DNA of 7,656 nt from Rhizobiaceae bacterium (GTDB taxonomy: Bacteria; Pseudomonadota; Alphaproteobacteria; Rhizobiales; Rhizobiaceae): NCBI GenBank assembly GCA_021648425.1, contig JAKISV010000136.1, positions 1-7,656 on the forward strand. The letters run 5' to 3'. Below the pieces are notes generated by a model. The model saw nothing but the letters and a program-made list of their open reading frames with translations, was not told the origin of the DNA and searched no databases. Position 1 is the stretch's first letter; each line of letters starts with the position of its first letter. Shown here one piece after another: positions 6,121 through 7,656 of this stretch. Made by a program: the position numbers and the translations under genes.

Positions 6121-7633
6121 TCTGGTTATAATCTCCCACTTCAGGGTTTTCGCGCAATATGGCATCAACTGCCTTGAACATCTCAATTTTGCGCGCTTCA
6201 GATACCGGGCTTTCAACAACAACAACCAGCTTGGGTTCATTTGAAGAAGCGCGTACAAGTCCCCAGGTGCCATCTTGCGTCACCACGCGAACGCCATTGA
6301 CGGTAATCAGTTCGCGGATAGGCTGACCGCCTACAGTTTCGTTATTTTTATGCATCGCTTCAAAGCGGACCACAACCTTATCCACCACACCATATTTAAC
6401 TTCATCTGCGCAATGGGGTGACATTGATGGCGAGCCGTAGGTTTGCGGTAATGAGCGACGAAGATCGGCCATGGTTTTATTTGGATTGCGATCAAGCATG
6501 TCGCAAACTGCAATCGCGGTGACGATGCCATCATCATAACCGCGACCAATAGGGGCATTAAAGAAAAAATGCCCGGATTTTTCAAACCCGGCAATGGCAT
6601 TCAGTTCATTAACCCGGCGTTTGATGTAGGAATGGCCGGTTTTGTAATAGTCTGTCTTTGCACCCAGTTCATTCAAAACCGGATCGGTTAAATACAGGCC
6701 GGTTGATTTTACATCAACTACAAATTGCCGGTTATCATGGACGCAGGAAATATCACGTGCCAGCATGACACCGACTTTGTCGGCAAATATTTCTTCACCT
6801 TCATTATCTACAACACCGCAGCGATCACCGTCGCCATCAAAACCAAGCGCCAGATCAGCACCGCTTTCACGAACCCTGTCGGCCATTGCATGCAGCATCT
6901 TCATGTCTTCTGGATTTGGATTGTAGTTGGGAAATGTGTGGTCAAGTTCAATGTCCATTGGGACAATATCAATGCCAAGCTTTTCTAATACCGCAGGGCC
7001 AAAAGCGCCTGCTGTGCCATTTCCGCAGGCGACAACTGCCTTGATTTTGCGCGAAAACGGCTGGCGTTCGGTTAAATCCGCAATATAGCGTTGGGCAAAA
7101 TTCTCAATGAATTCATATTCGCCGCCGCCTTTTAGCTTCCATTCACCGCCTAAAACAATATCACGCAACCGACCCATTTCATCCGGGCCAAAAGTCAAAG
7201 GCCGCTCGCAACCCATTTTTACACCGGACCAGCCATTGTCGTTGTGGGAAGCGGTAACCATGGCAACCGAAGGCACATCAAGGGCAAATTGTGCGTAATA
7301 GGCGGTGGGAGAAAGGGCCAGTCCGATGTCCTTTACCCGTGCGCCTGCTGCCATCAACCCGCTGACCAGCGAATTTTTGATTGCCGTCGAATAGGATCGA
7401 AAATCATGACCCACGACAATATCCGGCCCTGCGCCCAGTTCCTGTATTAACGTGCCCAACCCCATGCCAAGCGCCTGCACACCCATCAGATTTAATTCCG
7501 GTGGCCTGTCACTGGCCGGGTTGCCAAACCACCAGCGCGCATCATATTCGCGAAAACCGGTGGGCTTGATTAATGGGAAATTTTCGAATTCAGCGGTGTT
7601 GGGTTTCAGGTCATGGCGAGGGAGAGGAAACAT
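6113..7633 (-). CDS. Phosphomannomutase / phosphoglucomutase (alpha-D-phosphohexomutase)
   Basis: This complete 506-residue alpha-D-phosphohexomutase interconverts hexose 6-phosphate and hexose 1-phosphate (mannose and/or glucose), feeding nucleotide sugars for surface polysaccharide. All four active-site elements are present in order: the phosphoserine loop TASHN (127-131, S129), the metal-binding DGDGDR (266-271), the sugar-recognition loop EKSGH (351-355), and the C-terminal phosphate-binding RASSNEP (461-467). The opening FENFPLIKPTGFREYDARW resembles the alphaproteobacterial PMM/PGM clade and supports the ATG at 7631-7633. Only 23 bases precede it in the window, with no clear ribosome binding site or promoter. 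Residues about 37-46 (GNPASDRPPE) look like a short insertion compared with how I remember relatives. It is convergent with the methyl-transfer operon and has no obvious functional link to it. Mannose versus glucose preference cannot be decided from sequence. Confidence 0.94.
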   Translation of the reverse strand: MFPLPRHDLKPNTAEFENFPLIKPTGFREYDARWWFGNPASDRPPELNLMGVQALGMGLGTLIQELGAGPDIVVGHDFRSYSTAIKNSLVSGLMAAGARVKDIGLALSPTAYYAQFALDVPSVAMVTASHNDNGWSGVKMGCERPLTFGPDEMGRLRDIVLGGEWKLKGGGEYEFIENFAQRYIADLTERQPFSRKIKAVVACGNGTAGAFGPAVLEKLGIDIVPMDIELDHTFPNYNPNPEDMKMLHAMADRVRESGADLALGFDGDGDRCGVVDNEGEEIFADKVGVMLARDISCVHDNRQFVVDVKSTGLYLTDPVLNELGAKTDYYKTGHSYIKRRVNELNAIAGFEKSGHFFFNAPIGRGYDDGIVTAIAVCDMLDRNPNKTMADLRRSLPQTYGSPSMSPHCADEVKYGVVDKVVVRFEAMHKNNETVGGQPIRELITVNGVRVVTQDGTWGLVRASSNEPKLVVVVESPVSEARKIEMFKAVDAILRENPEVGDYNQSL

Positions 7634-7656
7634 GTAATATCGCTTTTAATTGCAGG

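Noticed and set aside
6124..6131. GTTATAAT resembling a -10 promoter element
   Set aside because: It lies within the last codons of the mutase gene with no matching -35 element and no gene downstream on the + strand.

Overview
The window looks like bacterial chromosome, most likely from an alphaproteobacterium. The basis is family recognition: the mutase at the right end, the sense-codon MttB-type methyltransferase and the paired FAD/GcvT fusion proteins all resemble alphaproteobacterial (rhizobial or roseobacter-like) relatives. Base composition appears intermediate, lower than in many soil rhizobia, so a marine or low-GC member is possible. That is inference from memory, not a database result. 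I saw no tRNA, rRNA, CRISPR, insertion sequence, integrase or phage gene. No stretch above 300 bases lacks a gene.

Positions 2-6094 (+ strand) read as one tightly packed operon for one-carbon and methylated-amine metabolism. It contains the 3' part of a two-domain FAD/aminomethyltransferase-like protein (2-1192, entering from the left edge), a homocysteine S-methyltransferase (1189-2097), a complete FAD-dependent dimethylglycine/sarcosine dehydrogenase-type protein with a C-terminal GcvT folate domain (2094-4538), and an MttB-superfamily methyltransferase with no pyrrolysine codon (4562-6094). The first three genes are joined by 4-base ATGA stop/start overlaps. The fourth follows after 23 bases with a strong ribosome binding site.

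The simplest joint reading is stepwise N-demethylation of a quaternary amine such as glycine betaine or a related betaine. One methyl would go to homocysteine to make methionine. The remaining N-methyl groups would be removed oxidatively by the two FAD/GcvT proteins and captured as 5,10-methylene-tetrahydrofolate. The MttB-like enzyme would provide a second, corrinoid-type entry for the first methyl. Its corrinoid partner and activase are not in the window. The two FAD/GcvT paralogues differ at a key folate-site residue: Asp in the complete copy, Glu in the partial one. They therefore may not be equivalent.

Positions 6113-7633 (- strand) encode a complete phosphomannomutase/phosphoglucomutase, convergent with the operon and probably unrelated to it. 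An imperfect inverted repeat at 6095-6120 spans the convergent junction.
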